Positions 36,366-48,504 of a stretch of DNA of 64,000 bases are shown one piece after another. The translations under genes and the position numbers were made by a program. Origin of the DNA: Gnetum montanum. Its lineage: Eukaryota; Streptophyta; Gnetopsida; Gnetales; Gnetaceae. Below the pieces are notes generated by a model. The model searched no databases. It worked only from the letters and a program-made list of their open reading frames with translations, and had not been told where the DNA came from. Position 1 is the first letter of the stretch, and each line of letters opens with the position of its first letter. The stretch covers positions 293,035-357,034 of the forward strand of contig MNCI01004147.1 of NCBI GenBank assembly GCA_015680685.1, given 5' to 3'.

Positions 36366-38424
36366 TTTAGGGGTCAAGGAGGAAGGAACACAATTGGGTC
36401 TCATATCACTTTTGGGAGCTCTCACTTGGAGACACACTCTTGGAAGAAATTGTGAACGATTGCTTGTAAGATGGCTTGCTAAAGAAAGGATTTTAGCCTC
36501 TTTGTCATAGTCCTGTGAGTTATGTTTTATTTTTATTTTGTTTAAATTGTTTAGCTAGTGGTTTAGATAGTATCATCCTTGGCAAGTAATTTTGGGATTT
36601 TTAGATTGCTCTTATCGTTCTTGTTGCCCAATAGGAAATTTCTGTTAAAATTTTGCCATAGAAGCGCTTCGTTTAAAAGCCTTAAGAGCATTTTAGTAGT
36701 AAATTTTGTTATTGTGCAACGTATAGAAATTGCTATTGAGATCATTGTAAGAGAGCCTCTCCTTGTAGTCATGCCGTTGAATGATTTAGTAGTCAAGAGG
36801 GTTCAGAAAATCTTAGGTATTTTGATGGGACCATAATAGCTTCTTTTTATCTTTAAAGTGAATCTCTGTGGTATTTCAATCAGAAATTGTCAAGTCTTTT
36901 GAAGGTTCTATTGAATGCAATTCGTTGACATCTATTAACTAGCCATAATGGAGTCTCGTACGTGGTAGTTTACGCAGCAATTTTTGGTAGCATAGTAATA
37001 TTGTCTTGAAGAAATTGCTTATTTGAGCCTTGAAAGTTTGAACAATTCGTAGATATTGAATTTGGGATAGCTTTATTGCGAAGTGTTTACTCGTGTCATT
37101 TTGACTTGTTTAAATATTTGAGGTCCACGCAAATCTGCTTTCTTTTCTGTCTATTTCCATTGAAGCTTGCTCTATTTCTAGTTTTCTTATGGAACTATCT
37201 CTTTCTCTAGGGAAAATTAGAAGTAGATTCGCAGAGTTGTGCTCAAATTTTTTTTGCAAAATTTTCTTTGTTACAAGTAGGTATTATAAGGACCACGTAG
37301 ACTAGACAATTGAACAAACTAGGAACTCTCAACAACTCATAGTACTTGGCAAAGTTGGCTGAATCTCTTTAAGATAAGTCATTTGTAGTTTACACACAAT
37401 GCAATCGTTTCATTTTTCACAACTGGACGTCGCAACAACACACACACATACTCAGATTAACTACTGAGTTGATTTGGAGGTATCTGGGCCTTGGTGTTGC
37501 CAGAGACCAGCAAGCACCTAAATCCTGTTCGAGGACACTCGTTGGCGGTTGTGTCCCAAACGGTCGCCAACACATACAAATACAAGTGTTTCATGCACCA
37601 TCTGGTCAAATTCCAAGGACTAAGTGCTTATGCGTCCTTATGGAACAAGAACGAGTTGGTTCATCGTTGTCTTCCCAAGCTTACTTGTATGTCACAATTG
37701 TATGATTAAGTAAGCTTGAGGCATATGATTTTTATAGCTTTTATGTTTTTATGTCCTGCGCTAGCAGGGAAGGAGAGAGGTAACTAAGTGACTAATTTAA
37801 CTTAACTACTCATTAACTAATCCTAACACCAGCGTCTATTCCCACTTGTCATACACATCCTGAACTAATGCAACACTGCTAGGATTACCAAACACTAATC
37901 GTTACTAGGTTACCAAGCGTTACATGCATGCTCGAAGTGGTCATGCTTATGTAATTTAACGATTTGCTTAATTGATCAAAATGAATTGTTGTGCTCATAA
38001 CAGAAATGTAAAGTGCATAAAATAAAATAAATGCATAAGAAAACAAATCTCAAGTGCTACAAGGATGAATCAAAGAGCTTGTCTTTATTTCTGTACACAA
38101 GGTGTGCTCATGTACACAATGCTCGAATAAAGATCCATCCACACTTAGACCTCCTACTATGGGCACTTGGAAAATACTCTAACTTTCAAACAGACTACAA
38201 GAGTTTTGCTACTTGACTGCTAAAAGACTTCTTCCCAATTGTGCGCCTGGGCACTGTATTTATAGGCTTGGGAGAAACTGCTCTAATAATTAGAGTAACT
38301 GTTAGAGTAACCACTCTACTAATTAGAATAACTGCAAGAGTAACCACTAGAGTAAACGCTAGAGTAACCACTCTAATAATTAGAGTAACTACTAAAGTGA
38401 CCGCTAGAGTAATTGCTCTCATCA

Positions 38425-38516
38425 CTAATGAAAAGAAAAATTGTATTCATCTTGAGGAAATTAAAAAACATGTTGAAGTTAAGGATAGAAAAGAAGCAAT
38501 CTAAAGCTCAACTAAT
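38425..38516 (+). other. Residual host sequence between D and B1
   Basis: It matches the A-rich 'acatgttgaagttaaggatag' and 'caatctaaagctcaac' parts of the repeat at 17600-17680 and 17810-17850. It thus identifies the ancestral locus into which E2, D and B1 inserted. Confidence 0.8.
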
Positions 38517-39364
38517 TGATGAGTGGCGAGGTACCCCTACACTCAACCATACAAATATGAGTGTTTCACACACGATTCGGTCGAACTCTGCAGACGGACT
38601 AGTTGTGGTATCAAGACAGTTATCCTTAGGGCATAGTTCACTATCTTCCCATCTGGACTAGTGTTAACTTTGTCACGTATGGTTTAGTCCAGAATGAGGT
38701 GTATGATGTGTTCCTATACTAATTGCTATTCCTGGGTGTAATGGAAAATGATATTAACTAAGCTAAGAGAGAGAGAGGGTGAGAGAGAGTCTAAGCTAGC
38801 CTAAATGCGAGGAGCATCCGTTCCTCAATCATCCGTACACATCTTGGACCTTGTGCATGACTACCATTGGGATTACCAAGCGTAGATCCTAGCTACGCTA
38901 CTAGGTTACTAAGTAGTCACACTTAAATACTCGTAATCAAGTCGTACTCATTCCACGTTTAACAGGAGTTTAGGATGAAGCGATATTAACTATGAAAGAA
39001 GTAAATAATAATTAAATAAATACTTAAGCTAAGTGAATGCTGCAATGATGAAGTAATCTCGATCTTTATTTTCAGTCAGGTGCATGTTCAAGTATGTCAC
39101 ACTTGAATAAGGATGCCGTACAATTACAATCACCACATTGCGAGCATACACTAGGAGAGAAGGGTTAAGAGAAGAACTATATAAAACTTGATACTAAAAC
39201 TAAGAACTGAAAAAAATAACTTCCTATCAGAACTATCTACCTCTTATTTATAGATGAGAAGACAAGCGACAATATCGCGTACATGATATTGCGGCGGCTA
39301 TGATATCGTGGATGCGATATCGCAGCTACTGTGATATCACAGCCGTCAAATTCATGACTCATCA
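38517..39364 (-). repeat. B1 3' LTR
   Basis: Ends TGATGAGTGG and CTCATCA. On the minus strand U3 (39364-39260) carries GATATCA/CGATATCG/GCGATATCG palindromes, then a TATAAATAAGAGG box. A GA microsatellite lies at 38766-38788. PPT-like CATGGGGATA follows at 39365-39374. Confidence 0.92.
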
Positions 39365-39374
39365 TATCCCCATG

Positions 39375-42220
39375 ACTGAATGAAAACTCATCCTTGAGTT
39401 AAGGTGAGAACAAAATGCATTGATTACATAGTGGATAGGTATGGGATTATTGACTGGTGAGAATGGGTTCATGTTGTAGTGTGGAATGAAAGAAAAATTG
39501 AGACACAACACAGAGAATGCAAAAGAAAATCCTACTGCTACAAAATTGATGGAACTCATGTAGTTCCTGGTGGCGGTGGCTCCTCCATAGGTGTCTTTCC
39601 CTTTTCTTGCACTCTAGGTCTTGGGATTTGATGGCGTTGAAGTATGGCCTGGAGTTTCTCCTCTTGTAAGGCCTTGAGTGCCTTGGCATGCGCGTAAGTT
39701 TGCACTTGTGCCATAGAGGCATCTCAGTCAGCCTTCTCTTTTTCTTTCGCCATCCTTTTATTCTTTGTCAATAGTTTATTAAGTTGCTTGGTTATAAAAG
39801 TGTCCAGCTAGTTCTGAGCAACCTTTGGCCCTGTATTCAGAAGGTTTAATACTTCCAAAATGGCTTGAATAGAGAAATCAACAGTCACACCACAAATGTT
39901 AACCATGGTGCCTTCTTCTTTGTTGTGCCAATATTGGTACATTTCCCCTAAGTACTAGGCACCACTTTCAGAGAGGGTAGGCCATAACGAGAACCTTGTG
40001 AGGTGATCTCTAACAACCTCCAGAGCAAATTTTGCAAATGATCCAAAGTTTAACTCCACAATCATTGACGTGAATGTGGACTTTTTGTGAATAGCTTAAA
40101 CACAATCCTGGGGCAACATGAGATGTTGTCCCTGTTCAGTCGCAGCAGCCGCTCCTCCTTCTGCTTGCCTTGATTGTACAGTAGCAGGGTCCTCTTGGTG
40201 GATGCTAAATGATTATTCCTCCTGCTTTGCATGTTGTCCAGTAGGATCTTGTCTTCCTCCTCTCCTAGGTCATTTGCTCCCACCTTGAGTAGGACCTTCC
40301 TGTTGTCCTCGTTTTAGGGCCATTTGCAATCACACGGAGCCAATCGTTAGTAAGCTTGTTATCAAAGTTAGGTTATACCTTACTGCTTGCCTTAATAGAT
40401 TTACTTTATTTCCGTGTGATGTTAATTATTGGAAGAACATGTCCCTGAAAGATTATAATGATGAGTCCTCTTTGCTTAGGTGGTTTCCAAATTTAATTTT
40501 CTGATATAGCTAAGGGGATGAAATTGTTTTTGACACATTTTATTCTTAATTTTACATCTAATTACCCTTAAAGATGTCCTTCAGGTGATGATGAATTTCA
40601 AAAAATTTATGCACTATTCAGTGTGTGCCCCTCCCCCACAACTAAGCTGAACACTCCAAATTCACATAGGTTCAATTGAAATGAAAATCGAAGTACCAGT
40701 GAGCGAGTTATGGATATGAAAGCAAGGGACATGCAATCGCGAGTTGTAGAGAGGAATTTGAAAAACTTCCCTTGCATGAACAGTTGCAAATGATCTTGAT
40801 TAGCACAAGGGGGTCACGTATATATATTTTCATTGAAGTTAGGGTACTTAGAGAATGTACCAAAATTTTAATTTTTTTAAAAATTAAACGATGTAAACTA
40901 AGGACATCTAGATGATTGTTAAAGGGTTCCAGGGTAATTCAACTAGTTCTGAAGGCACAAAAATTATGATGGCATGGAATTTATCAATAAGGACCTCGGA
41001 TGGTAGAGAAAAATGCTATGTGATGGTTCATAGGAACGTTGAATTGGAGGGATAGTAATAAGGGAAAGAAAATTGTTGGCAATATGCTAAGGGTAATAAA
41101 TGGTGTGTGGAAGATGGGTCATGAGTGCAAATTACAAAAATTACACAAGTGGGTCCTCCCCAAAGTAGGTTCTAACCTATAATGCCCTTGCGTAACCACA
41201 CCTTAAAATGTTTGTAGGCACTAGAAGGGTTAAATGTAATCCACACTGATTCCACAAAACACATACATGTAAATTTCACCGAAATGAGGTAAGAATTCTA
41301 TGTTACACATGACACAAGCTACAATTACACGAACAATGAGATGAGACGAACTATAGAAGGGATTGTAGAGATTGGGACATGAGGTAACTGACCCAGGGCA
41401 CAGTGAATCCTGTGTGTAAAGCATGATTAAGGTGTCATTAACCCGTTGTTCCAAGATAAGGACCAAGTCCATTCCTCTGATCAGTGACATAGCATTGTTT
41501 CATCCCATGATGAGCGACTATGAGAGCACTAGAGCAACAAGGCGTACGATCACTTGGCATTTGGTTCAAGGGAGGAGTGATTTTTGTTTTGTGGCACTTT
41601 CTTTTTCTGCTTTTCTTTTTCTTTTCTTCTTTCTTCTTTTTTTTTGATTGCTAAATCTAGAGAAGCCGCCAACATTCAGGCATGGGTGCATGTCTTTCCA
41701 GTGGGATCCCCTTAGAACAACATTGGATTTTTGAGTGCCCTTTTGATTACTCTTACTCCCATTTTTTGTTAGATCTACAAAGATCCTAGTACAACCACAT
41801 TGCATGATAACTCCCACATACGCCACCAAAGAGAATCTGCAAGTCCCCTTGATGTCACATCCTAATCATTTTCTCTTGGTCCATCCTTCCTCATTCTTGG
41901 TACAATGCACACAAAATTAATTTTAAGTTTTAAGAATGTCAAGAATATCATTGTACCCTCGAATAGAACCTCTTATTTGTAGAATGGATGAGTGGGTGTA
42001 ATGGGCTCATTGTCTAAATAATTGATTGTTCAAGACTCGATAACATAGAACACACCTCAACCAACGAGCCACATGAGTGTTTTATTCGTAGACGAGATTA
42101 CTTATAAAAATGTAAAGAAACAAAAAGACAAAAAAATAAAACAAGAAATTGAAAAATAAAAAAATGGAAAACAAAAAGTTGGAAAATTAAAGAAAATGAA
42201 AAGTAGTTATTAATCCTGCT
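39375..42220 (-). other. B1 3' non-coding region
   Basis: About 2.8 kb. The part 41220-42200 is collinear with 62340-63310 of the second family B copy (inverted). Short frames such as 39447-39722 have no motif. No protease, RT, RNase H or integrase block was seen on either strand. Confidence 0.75.
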
Positions 42221-44197
42221 TGTTATTAGAATGGGGGATATCCCCCATAACTAAATGTTTGAGCATGGCAAGGATTAATAGTTGAAAGATGAGGATCCTT
42301 TCATGTTGGAAATATTGAAACTTGGTCATACTTACCCCATTGGGGTTCACACAATTGATTGTAGTAGGTGTAGTGGGGAAATTTATAAGATGTGGTTCCT
42401 GGATAAAGAGTTGACCCACTATGACACTTGGGACCGTAAGATGGTATGCAAGGATCAAGATGTCGCTATCCATGGCTGTGTTCATTGGGCCATATGGTTG
42501 TTGGAGTGTTAATTGGTGACATTGATGAAGTAACATGAGGCGTTGGGTTTGAAGATAAGGGTGTGCTACAGTGTTGGACTTGTGCTGAGTTGGAGGATGT
42601 AGTGGCCTTGGAATTGTGTTGTCCCTTCCCATGAGCATTTCTAAAGAAGGGACACCTTCGATGTTGTTGAGGTTTCTCACTACCATTGGCAATTGTAGCA
42701 CAAGTAACGTTCGGCGGTTGTTGCTATGGTGTAGACACCTTAGGAACAGTTGGTGGTGATGTAGAAGGAGGGAAAGGATGAGAATGTTGAAATTGAGGAG
42801 AAGTGTAAGGTACACAAGATGGTGGTTATGTTGAAGGCATGGGTTGATAGTATTGAGGAGAATGATAATGCGGCGAGATAGAGTATGTTGACCCAGTTGA
42901 GAAAACAAGATATTGGACTAGATAAGAATTTGGATTTGGATGATATGGAGGGTGTCTCCAGTTTAGGGATGGTTTCCCCCACGACTGGGATTGTTGCCAC
43001 TGTGATAAAACACAGTATTTCTGTACAAACTCTGGATGTAACATGCTTCCCTAATGCTCATATACATGTAACAAGACTGGGCATTGACCCTTGGGGTGAT
43101 GATATAGGCAAATGTTGCATTCATATGTATGATCGACAGTTGAGCTCTTATTTTCTTCATTCCTTCTTTCTGAATGTCTAATGATATTTTGTCTTGCTTC
43201 TCAGGTTGTCAAAACTCTATCTCCAATAATATCGATAAATTCTCCACACTTTTTATGTGTCCATTCCAAGATCTTATTAATCTTTGCCTTGACTTCCTCT
43301 AATGATCGTTGTACTGGCAAAGATGGTTCTTCCACCTTGAGATTGGTTCATTTCTCCTTTTTGTGATTATGGACCTTTGTTAAGTTGAGATTCTAGTCCT
43401 GTTGATGGTTTTCAACACTCTCCCATTTAGCCATTTCTCCTTCTTCTTTTGCTACCCGCTTAATAAGCTCTTGGACTTAATGAGTTTGTAGTTCATATAG
43501 TTGACCTTGGGCATACATCCCTAGGGTCGCTCTTGTTTCATCGCGAAGCCCATCAATGATATGGTATGTTAGCCTTTCCTCGGAGAACTCATGGCCTGGA
43601 TAGTTGTTTAACGGTGCATAATATATTTCTAAGGCCATGTCCAAGGGTTCATGTTGTGCTTGTTTCCACTCTTGGATTTGTTTCCTCAAGGCTGACACTC
43701 TTGTGTAGGTTTGATATCTTTCGCTAAAGAGTTCTACCATATATTGAATTTGGTTTTAACGATTTATACCATACTTTTGCTTGGCCAACGAGTGTCATAG
43801 GAAAGAGCTTGAGTTTTTGCCAACCATTATCAATGTTGTTCCATGTACAGGCATCGTAGAAGGCTTGTAAATGTTGTTGCGGATCTAAGTCATAGCCTCC
43901 TGAAAAATTAGGAAAGTTGTTTAAATCAAGCCTGGGTAGATGGCTCTCTTTACGATGCCTATGGGAGATTCGAACAGCCTCTTGTATTTGCGTTAGGCTT
44001 GTAGTGGCTAGTAGGGGTTCATAATCATCAAGTAAGTTATGCTTTCGTGCGTTGGGATGATGTTGCCTTCATTTATGTTTATAAGAAACCCCCACCTCAG
44101 GTTGCGTACTCCAATCTTCATTGTCATATAATTTGTTGGTTATCCAATGAATTTTCCCACTAGATGTGGCATTGTTACAGTCTTGTAGGAGATCCAT
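42221..44197 (-). pseudogene. B1 gag
   Basis: On the minus strand it starts near ATG 44197 (MDLLQDCNNATSSGKIHW). Capsid region: DPQQHLQAFYDACTWNNIDNGW (about 43880), then MVELFSERYQTYTRVSALRKQ and LDMALEIYYAPLNN (43740-43477), the PF03732-type gag fold. Nucleocapsid: CNICLYHHPKGQCP (about 43115), spaced CX2CX3HX4C. The tail is rich in Pro, His, Tyr and Ser (SPHYHSPQYYQPM) and ends near 42228. Frame changes and stops occur. It is related to the A/D gag but clearly a separate lineage. Confidence 0.85.
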
Positions 44198-44320
44198 GGT
44201 TGTGAAATTGTGTGTGAATTTATATGTGACTTTTTATAATTATTTCTTGCTAAAAGATATATTGTTAATTCCTATATAGTGACCTTGTATGATATAACTA
44301 ATCTAGATAACTAGCACCAT

Positions 44321-44337
44321 CCCTAGCAACGGCGCCA
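44321..44337 (-). promoter_or_regulatory. B1 primer-binding site, tRNA-Asp
   Basis: On the minus strand TGGCGCCGTTGCTAGGG, one base from the LTR, differs by two bases from the E2 site. Confidence 0.85.
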
Positions 44338-44338
44338 A

Positions 44339-45167
44339 TGATGAGTGGCGAGGTACCCCTACACTCAACCATACGAATATGAGCGTTTCACGCATGATCC
44401 GGTCGAACTCCTCAGACGGACTAGTTGTGGTATCAAGATAGTTATCCTTAGGTCGCAGTTCGTTGTCTTCCCATCTGGACTAGTGTTAACTTTGTCACGT
44501 ATGGTTTAGTCTAGAATGAGGTGTATGATGTGATCCTATACTAATTGCTATTCCTGGGTGTAATGGAAAATGATATTAACTAAGCTAAGAGAGAGAGCGT
44601 GAGAGAGAATCTAAGCTAGCCTAAGTGTGATGAGCATCTGTTCCTCAATCATCCGTACACATCTTGGACCTCGTGCATGACTACCACTGGGATTACCAAG
44701 CGCAGATCCTAGGTACGCTATTGGGTTACCAAGTAGTCACACTTAAATGCTTGTAATCAAGTCGTACTGATTCCGCGTTTAATAGGAGTTTAGGGTGAAG
44801 AGATATTAACTAAGAAAGTAGTAAATAATAATTAAATAAATAATTAAGCTAAGTGAATGCTGCAATGATGAAGTAATCTCGATCTTTATTTCTAGTCATG
44901 TGCATGTCCAAGTATGTCACACTCGAATAAGGATGTCGTACAATTACAATCACCACACTGCGGGCATACACTGGGAGAGAAGGGTTAAGAGAAGAACTAC
45001 ATAAAACTTGACACTAAAACTAAGAATTGAAAAAACTAATTGCCTATCGGAATTGTCTACCTCTTATTTATAGATGAGGAGACAGGCTGTAATATCACGT
45101 ACACAATATCGCGGTTACTACGATATCACGACAATGATATCACAGCCGGAAAATTCATGACTCATCA
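44339..45167 (-). repeat. B1 5' LTR
   Basis: 829 bp, closely similar to the 3' LTR, with GATATC motifs at 45090-45145 and the 'cctcttatttatag' TATA region at 45060. Immediately followed by the CTAAT duplication. Confidence 0.92.
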
Positions 45168-45172
45168 CTAAT

Positions 45173-46440
45173 GAATACTAAATATAATGTCAATGGTAAA
45201 ATGATCAAATGGCAATAAATAAACCAAAGAAAATAAAAGATTTTATGAATAGTTGTACCTTTACTACAATAAGTATTGATCAATCTAGATAATTAGTGCA
45301 TAAGAAAAAAATTTTCATTTGTAAGAAGATTACTGTCTACCCAAAAATGAAATCTTTTATTAACAAGTGGAATTTAGAAGATGTCAAATAGACTTGACAT
45401 AAGGTCAATCATGAAAGATATTATGTGTCAGCATTTACTTTTGTACCTTCATCTTCTACAAAAGTTGTTATTTCACTAAAGCTTTTTATTGTTATATCGA
45501 ATCATTTTACTATTTTAAGTTTGAGCACAGATATTGAAAATGATGTAAATGTTGTTTGGACTAGGACCATACTTTGTAGTAGTAATTATTTTTCCTTTAT
45601 TATTTTTTCAAATCATCTATTATAAGACCATTCACTTGAGTAGATATTCTTAAAATTGAAAAGTTATTTCTTTCCATGTTATTTTTAGGGCTTTCTACTT
45701 GGTGATTAAATATATGATGTCTTTGATTTTTTATTATTACCACCCCACCTTACCTCCCCCTTTCCTAAAGAATTCTAACATAATGAACTTGTAAAGCTTA
45801 TTGCTACAAACTAAACTATTTTACCCATTTGGTCTCTGTCATCATCATCATCACCCTAGCCTTGTTCCAACATGATGTCCAATTTCTATCAAGATGTTAA
45901 AAAAACTTTCATAAGTTAAGCTACTAAGGATTCAAAAATTTTTACATTCCATGACTTATGAGAAATTTGATGGCAAAACCAAAGATTAATTAAAATGTAA
46001 AGTTGGGAGATGTTCAATTTGCAAATTCACATAACCAAACATCATTCTTGACATTACAAAGCCTTATAATACCAAGTTTTATGAGACTATGTTTGAAAGT
46101 CAAAGGTTGTTTCAATGTAAAAGTGTAATCTTAATTAAACCCATAGGCTATTTCTTATGTAGATGTGTTGTATAAATTAGAATTTAAAATATTAAATGGA
46201 CTTTAATTTATTAAATTATTTGTATTATCATTAATTATAAAGTATGCTTGATATCTTTTAAAAATAAGGGTGTTTTTTAAAATTAGCAATACAAAACACG
46301 TAATGGAATAATTCTAGTTAAGTAGAAGGAAATGTTATACAAACCTCCTATATGATGTGTGATTATTCATCTTGTTAATATTGGTTTATTAAAAAGCACG
46401 AGGCTTAACATATACATATGGTAGAGATGTGATTGCTAAG
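45173..46440. other. AT-rich host DNA
   Basis: The first 40 bp continue the ancestral repeat ('aatataatgtcaatg', as at 17874). Beyond that I see no supported gene; short frames are low complexity. Confidence 0.5.
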
Positions 46441-46745
46441 GTGGGTGTTGGATCATACTATGAAATATTGAATCAATTGCTATCTTATTAGGGGAAGTTT
46501 CAAAGTAGCATCCATAGATAAGAAAATAGTTTGAGCATGTGTTAAGAATACTAGAGAATGCAACTATTAAAAGAGGTCACTTTATTAAATTCAAGGATAA
46601 AAAATAAAGGGACAGACCTAAACATATCTAGTATGGAAGCATCGAGAAAAATATTCGAGATTTAGACATTAATACTTATTTGGGTCTTAATAAAAGTGAA
46701 TGGTCAAACACAATTCATATAGCCAAACTCGTATAATTGTCAAAT
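46441..46745 (+). pseudogene. RTE-type LINE reverse transcriptase C-terminal remnant
   Basis: Plus-strand frames read, with stops, FIKFKDKK.RDRPKHI.YGSIEKNIRD and INTYLGLNKSEWSNTIHIAKL. This is the G-R-P-x-x-x-W...D-[LM]...L-x-L-x-x-x-x-W-x-x-x-I-H-x-A pattern that ends plant RTE-like LINE proteins. The expected upstream RT core is not recognisable. Confidence 0.6.
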
Positions 46746-48480
46746 GGTTGGGATGATGATGAAGAAGGTGCATAATAAATTGCATGTTAACATTGTGCTT
46801 ACATCTATGTTGTTTGTCAAGAAATGAAAATATCTAAATTTTTTCTTAGTAATTTCAAAAGACACTACCATTTCTAGATTTATGTTTGTTTTCTTATAAA
46901 ACCTTCATAATATGATAGAAGCTCTTATGAGTCATAGTGTGGAGGACTAAGAAAAGTTAAATTTTTCTTAAGTGATGCACTGACATGTATATGTAGATGT
47001 GTACCTATCAACGTAGTCCCCATTGTAGGAGCTAGAGAAAAGTATAAGTAATTTATACAATTGATAAACAACAAGTATGGTCAATGTCCAACCACATGAT
47101 GTACAAGTATCATAGTAAATCATGTTGCAATCCATAAATGGACTAGTAATATCATTTAGTTCATTATATATCATATACATTTGGTTTCTTTTTCTCTCTT
47201 CAACATTTTATATTTTTTTAACTAATTGTTTTACATTAACTTTTGTTGTTTTAACAAAATTTTTGTTGGTAGTAGCAGTAGTTTTACTTTTCCTAAAAAG
47301 CACTATCTCCCTATCAACAATAATCCCTATATCTTCTACTTATCCAATCCTTCTATTCATACTACTTTTATGCTACAGCTAGCCATTTTTATTTTCGTTG
47401 TTATATCTCTTATAATTTTTTTGTTGCTTTTATTTCCTTCTTTTATATTTCTTTTTACCAATTGTTTCTATAGAATAGGTCTCTTATAACCTTATAAGAA
47501 CACGTCCATGAATCAAATATTAAATATCTAATTTGTGAACATAAATATTCTTTGGAATGATATCATCCTCAATATATTGATGATCATGAAACAAAGGGGT
47601 ACAAACCTTTAATTGAATACAAACTTAGCTTACCAACTAGTTTAGAATTGACAAGGATGTAACTGAATAGTGATAAACTTGATGTTAGGACTTAGGAAAT
47701 ACGAGTAATGCATGGTAAAATATAAGTAACATAAACAATTAAAAAGCATAAAAATAAATACAAAAATGAGAACTCAATATGTGGGAGAGGGCTTGAATTT
47801 GCCATCCTATTGAATGAAAATTCTTGATTAAGTAAATAAACATAGTTTACCCCCTAAGATTGGCAAGTGCTAGAATGGTGTGGAATATAGAATGTGAGCA
47901 AATAAGGGGTTTAAACATTGAAATTTGACATCTTATATATGTAGATATGGATGGGGGATCTACTAGTGCTATTTGAAGCTATGTTGAAGTCAAAACAATA
48001 ATGTTTCCACGAACTTTCCTATATATGACATTGATACTATAGCAAGTGATGCTAATGCTAGTCTTGGTGATGCTCACACTATAGCAAATGATGTTTTCAT
48101 TGACTTAGATGATGTTGAACCTACGAGATCCTTATCAAATGCTCTACACCTTCACATGCTAAAATCACACCCAAGGATCACACCACATAGCGTTATAATT
48201 CAAATAAATAAATACCAAAATCACACATAAAGCATAAATACATATCGAGTAGTGACTCTTGTACCCCCATCCAACATCCTTGCCAACAACATCTCCTGTC
48301 TAACACATCACACAGGGCTAGTGTACATAATCACATTAGTTAAGCATGTAAAGACATAATAATCATTATATATAAAGTGCAATTATAATAAGCTAATTTG
48401 TCCCCAATAACCCACTAAGACAACAAACATAATGTATAAATTGTAATCGTATGGCCATACCTAATGTGTTTGGAAGGGAT
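46746..48480. other. AT-rich sequence without recognised features
   Basis: Frames up to about 90 residues at 47120-47490 are Leu/Phe-rich products of T-rich DNA. No motif, RNA gene or repeat border was found. Confidence 0.5.
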
Positions 48481-48504
48481 GTAACAATATCCCTACCAAA
48501 CATG

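Larger units (their letters stand above)
34084..37572 (+). mobile_element. Insertion with TG..CA ends, probable giant solo LTR carrying gene fragments
   Basis: It is bounded by CATAC at 34079-34083 and 37573-37577 in the interrupted D LTR. Termini are TGTTGGC and GCCAACA, inverted repeats of the LTR type. No gag-pol is present, and no second copy of either end occurs inside. A TATA box (TATAAAAAGG, 36355) preceded by tandem CACTTGTCAAC motifs (36130-36290) looks like a U3/R border. The simplest reading is a solo LTR of 3489 bp whose U3 took up host sequence (xanthine dehydrogenase pieces and a GC-rich block). A non-autonomous element of another class with 5-bp duplications is possible. Confidence 0.65.
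24990..38424 (-). mobile_element. D: Ty3/gypsy (Athila-like) element with complete pol domain set
   Basis: Minus-strand element with LTRs at 24990-25916 and 34048-38424 (the latter split by a 3.49-kb insertion). Flanks are CCAAT (24985-24989) and CTAAT (38425-38429), a 5-bp duplication with one difference. Internal order on the minus strand: PBS, gag, protease, RT, RNase H, integrase, long 3' region, PPT. Without the insertion it is about 9.9 kb. Stops and a few frameshifts inactivate it, and 68 unsequenced bases lie in gag. It is the only element here with every pol domain, and the likely model of the autonomous partner. Confidence 0.92.
34048..38424 (-). repeat. D 5' LTR, split by a 3.49-kb insertion
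   Basis: The U5 end is 34048-34083 and the rest is 37578-38424, together 883 bp. The pieces match the 3' LTR at 24990-25025 and from there on. U3 (right side) has the same CTCTAATAATTAGAG array (38280-38390). Confidence 0.9.
38517..45167 (-). mobile_element. B1: full-length gag-only LTR retrotransposon, TSD CTAAT
   Basis: The 6651-bp element has LTRs of 848 and 829 bp and CTAAT on both sides (38512-38516, 45168-45172). On the minus strand: PBS, a gag of about 2 kb, then about 2.8 kb with no recognisable protease, RT or integrase, then PPT. The second copy at 58986 onward has the same plan, so gag-only is the family structure rather than damage to one copy. It must rely on pol proteins of a relative such as D. 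Confidence 0.92.

Noticed and set aside
42210-42908. 232-residue minus-strand frame as a novel gene
   Set aside because: It reads the Pro/His/Tyr-rich tail of B1 gag in another frame. The gag frame is supported by B2 and by the zinc knuckle upstream.
47122-47489. Hydrophobic frames as transmembrane proteins
   Set aside because: They come from T-rich DNA, overlap in two frames, and show no start context or motif.
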